Shown here one piece after another: positions 61,575-62,794 of a stretch of 62,794 nt of DNA. This DNA is from Pseudomonadota bacterium. GTDB taxonomy: Bacteria; Pseudomonadota; Alphaproteobacteria; Rhizobiales; Hyphomicrobiaceae. How positions within the stretch are numbered: position 1 is the first letter of the stretch; the number at the start of each line of letters is the position of its first letter. The notes under the pieces were generated by a model, which was given only the letters and a program-made list of their open reading frames with translations, did no database searches and had not been told where the DNA came from. The stretch lies in the NCBI GenBank assembly GCA_018242255.1, contig JAFECH010000370.1, positions 1 to 62,794 on the forward strand, in the 5' to 3' direction. A program made the translations under genes and the position numbers.

Positions 61575-62062
61575 TCAAGCACCAATCCACCAATCAGAAG
61601 GCCCAGGATGGCGCCTCGCCCGCGGACTCGCGCACGGTCGTCAAGTTGTTCTCGCAAGTTCTGGAAGCCCCGCACGCCCTGAATATCGTCAATGGAGAGA
61701 CCCTTCAGGTAGGCGATCACATCTTCACGGACTTCTCCAACCAATGTTGTGGTTTGCGGCGTGCCGTGGACTACGATAATGGAGACATCGAGCCTGGCGC
61801 GGACTGCCGGCTTGGAATTTAAATCCGTGATGACCGAGGGTATTGCTAGTTCGATGGCGTCACTCGGAAACCGCCCCGCAGTTGGACTGCCCGGAGGGGC
61901 CGCTTTATCCGTCGGCTCGGAATTCTGAGGCTTGGCGTCCGGCATCAGAAGGTAGCCGTACGCGCCACCGCCAACTGCACCCAAAACGATCGCGATAAGC
62001 GCCGCTATCACGAAGCCGCCACCCGAGTTAGGCTCGTCTTTTTTTTGCTTATCTTTTGCCAC
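61571..62062 (-). CDS. fliL: Flagellar basal-body-associated protein FliL
   Basis: FliL (163 residues) surrounds the stator and supports torque. A basic start (KDKQKKDE), one membrane helix (about 15-38, with many Gly) and a periplasmic stomatin-like domain (LARLDVSIIVVH-type strand VRARLDVSIIVV, EVREDVIAYLKGLSIDDIQGVRGFQNLREQL) are seen. It lies between flgH and fliP as in S. meliloti. Confidence 0.9.
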   Translation of the reverse strand: MAKDKQKKDEPNSGGGFVIAALIAIVLGAVGGGAYGYLLMPDAKPQNSEPTDKAAPPGSPTAGRFPSDAIELAIPSVITDLNSKPAVRARLDVSIIVVHGTPQTTTLVGEVREDVIAYLKGLSIDDIQGVRGFQNLREQLDDRARVRGRGAILGLLIGGLVLE

Positions 62063-62086
62063 GAGCTCTCTCCGCCAGACCGGGCT

Positions 62087-62794
62087 TTAGAAGGGCGAAA
62101 GATTATCGAGTATCTGCTGACCGTAAGCAGGCTGCTGAATGTCCATGACGCGGCCGCGACCGCCGTATGAAATTCGCGCTTCAGCAATTTTCTCGTACGA
62201 GATCGTATTGTCGGTCGCGATGTCTCGCGGACGGATGACGCCTTGAACGTTCAAAACGCGCAGCTCAAAATTGACGCGTACTTCCTGCGAGCCACTGACG
62301 ACGAGATTGCCGTTCGGCAACACTTGGCTCACGACGGCGCCCACAAGAAGGTTGATGTTCTCAGAGCGAGCGATCGAGCCTTTTGAGGTTGTCGCCGTCG
62401 TGCGATCGAGATTGCCGTCGAGGCTGCCCGATCCGGTTGGGCCCGGCGCGCCGAAGCCAAAGTTGAAATCTGCCGACGACTTCAGGCCAACGCTCGAGTC
62501 ACGTGAACGACCAAGATTGTTATCCAGCGCTGCCTTGTCGTTGATCTGAATTTTGACAGTCACGACGTCGCCGACCTTGAGGGCGCGGGCGTCGCGAAAG
62601 AGATCGGCGCCGGAATCCTGCCAGGTGGAATTGCCGGAATGATAGGCCACAGGTGTCACCGGCAGATTGACCTGCGCCACTCTGCCTGGCGTCAGGCCAC
62701 TGCCCATCGGCGACATTGCAGGTGCCTGCGAAACTTCTTTCAACTGATCTATGGCGCATGCACCTAGGAGTAGCGACAGCGACGCCACCCCCGG
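62087..62794 (-). CDS. flgH: Flagellar L-ring protein FlgH (5' end beyond the window)
   Basis: FlgH forms the outer-membrane L ring as a lipoprotein. 235 residues are visible; the frame stays open to the window edge, and the signal peptide with the lipobox LLGAC is seen at its start, so only a few N-terminal residues are missing. Family parts: YHSGNSTWQDSGADLFRDARALKVGDVVTVKI, LVGAVVSQVLPNGNLVVSGSQEV, ELRVLNVQGVIRPRDI. It precedes fliL by 24 bases. Confidence 0.95.
   Translation of the reverse strand, partial: PGVASLSLLLGACAIDQLKEVSQAPAMSPMGSGLTPGRVAQVNLPVTPVAYHSGNSTWQDSGADLFRDARALKVGDVVTVKIQINDKAALDNNLGRSRDSSVGLKSSADFNFGFGAPGPTGSGSLDGNLDRTTATTSKGSIARSENINLLVGAVVSQVLPNGNLVVSGSQEVRVNFELRVLNVQGVIRPRDIATDNTISYEKIAEARISYGGRGRVMDIQQPAYGQQILDNLSPF

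Overview
The window reads as a chromosomal segment of an alphaproteobacterium of the order Hyphomicrobiales, probably a methylotroph close to Hyphomicrobium. Three things point there. The flagellar and chemotaxis genes are of the rhizobial type (ftcR, flbT, flaF, motC, and a che operon ordered mcp-STAS-cheY-cheA-cheW-cheR-cheB-cheY-cheD-cheT). A dihydropteroate-synthase-like protein of the kind tied to methanopterin-dependent C1 metabolism sits next to cobF. The DNA is moderately GC-rich. The genus is an inference. I see no tRNA, rRNA, CRISPR array, IS element or prophage.

Positions 1-16.6 kb hold metabolic and stress genes: a truncated LysR gene divergent from an aldo/keto reductase; the DHPS-like gene divergent from cobF; a LysR gene divergent from a four-gene quinone or electrophile detoxification cluster (wrbA, ring-cleaving dioxygenase, esterase, flavin reductase); dps; DUF302 and YoaK-like genes; a TetR/thioesterase pair divergent from a thiolase; and a glycine-betaine-type ABC importer with a doubled permease. 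From 16.9 to 25.8 kb lie a glutamine amidotransferase, an unusual CorA-like membrane protein, a secreted phosphodiesterase, a GT21 glycosyltransferase, small hypotheticals and UDP-glucose dehydrogenase.

From 25.9 kb to the end nearly everything serves motility. flhA-fliR leads a tightly overlapping plus-strand operon with a rod-binding protein, a FlgN-like chaperone and three unassigned proteins. It converges on the che operon (31.1-40.2 kb, minus strand), whose cheA is interrupted by a frameshift just before its CheW-like domain. A c-di-GMP block follows (PilZ protein, GGDEF-EAL hybrid, membrane GGDEF cyclase), with a striking heptanucleotide repeat upstream of the cyclase. Then come ftcR-flgE-flgK-flgL-flaF-flbT-flgD-fliQ (minus), a short plus-strand group (PilZ, J-domain and hypothetical proteins) and flgH-fliL-fliP, fliC and fliF-fliH-motB-motC-fliK (minus).

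The working picture is a flagellated, chemotactic, c-di-GMP-regulated cell. Export gate, basal body, hook, filament and stator-accessory genes are present here, while motA, fliG, fliM, fliN, flhB, fliI, flgI and others must lie elsewhere. The most notable points are the split cheA, a CheT-like protein with a DxxxQ motif, the 7-bp repeat tract, a structured leader ahead of a PilZ gene, the uncharacterised flagellar proteins after fliR, and the CorA-like protein.
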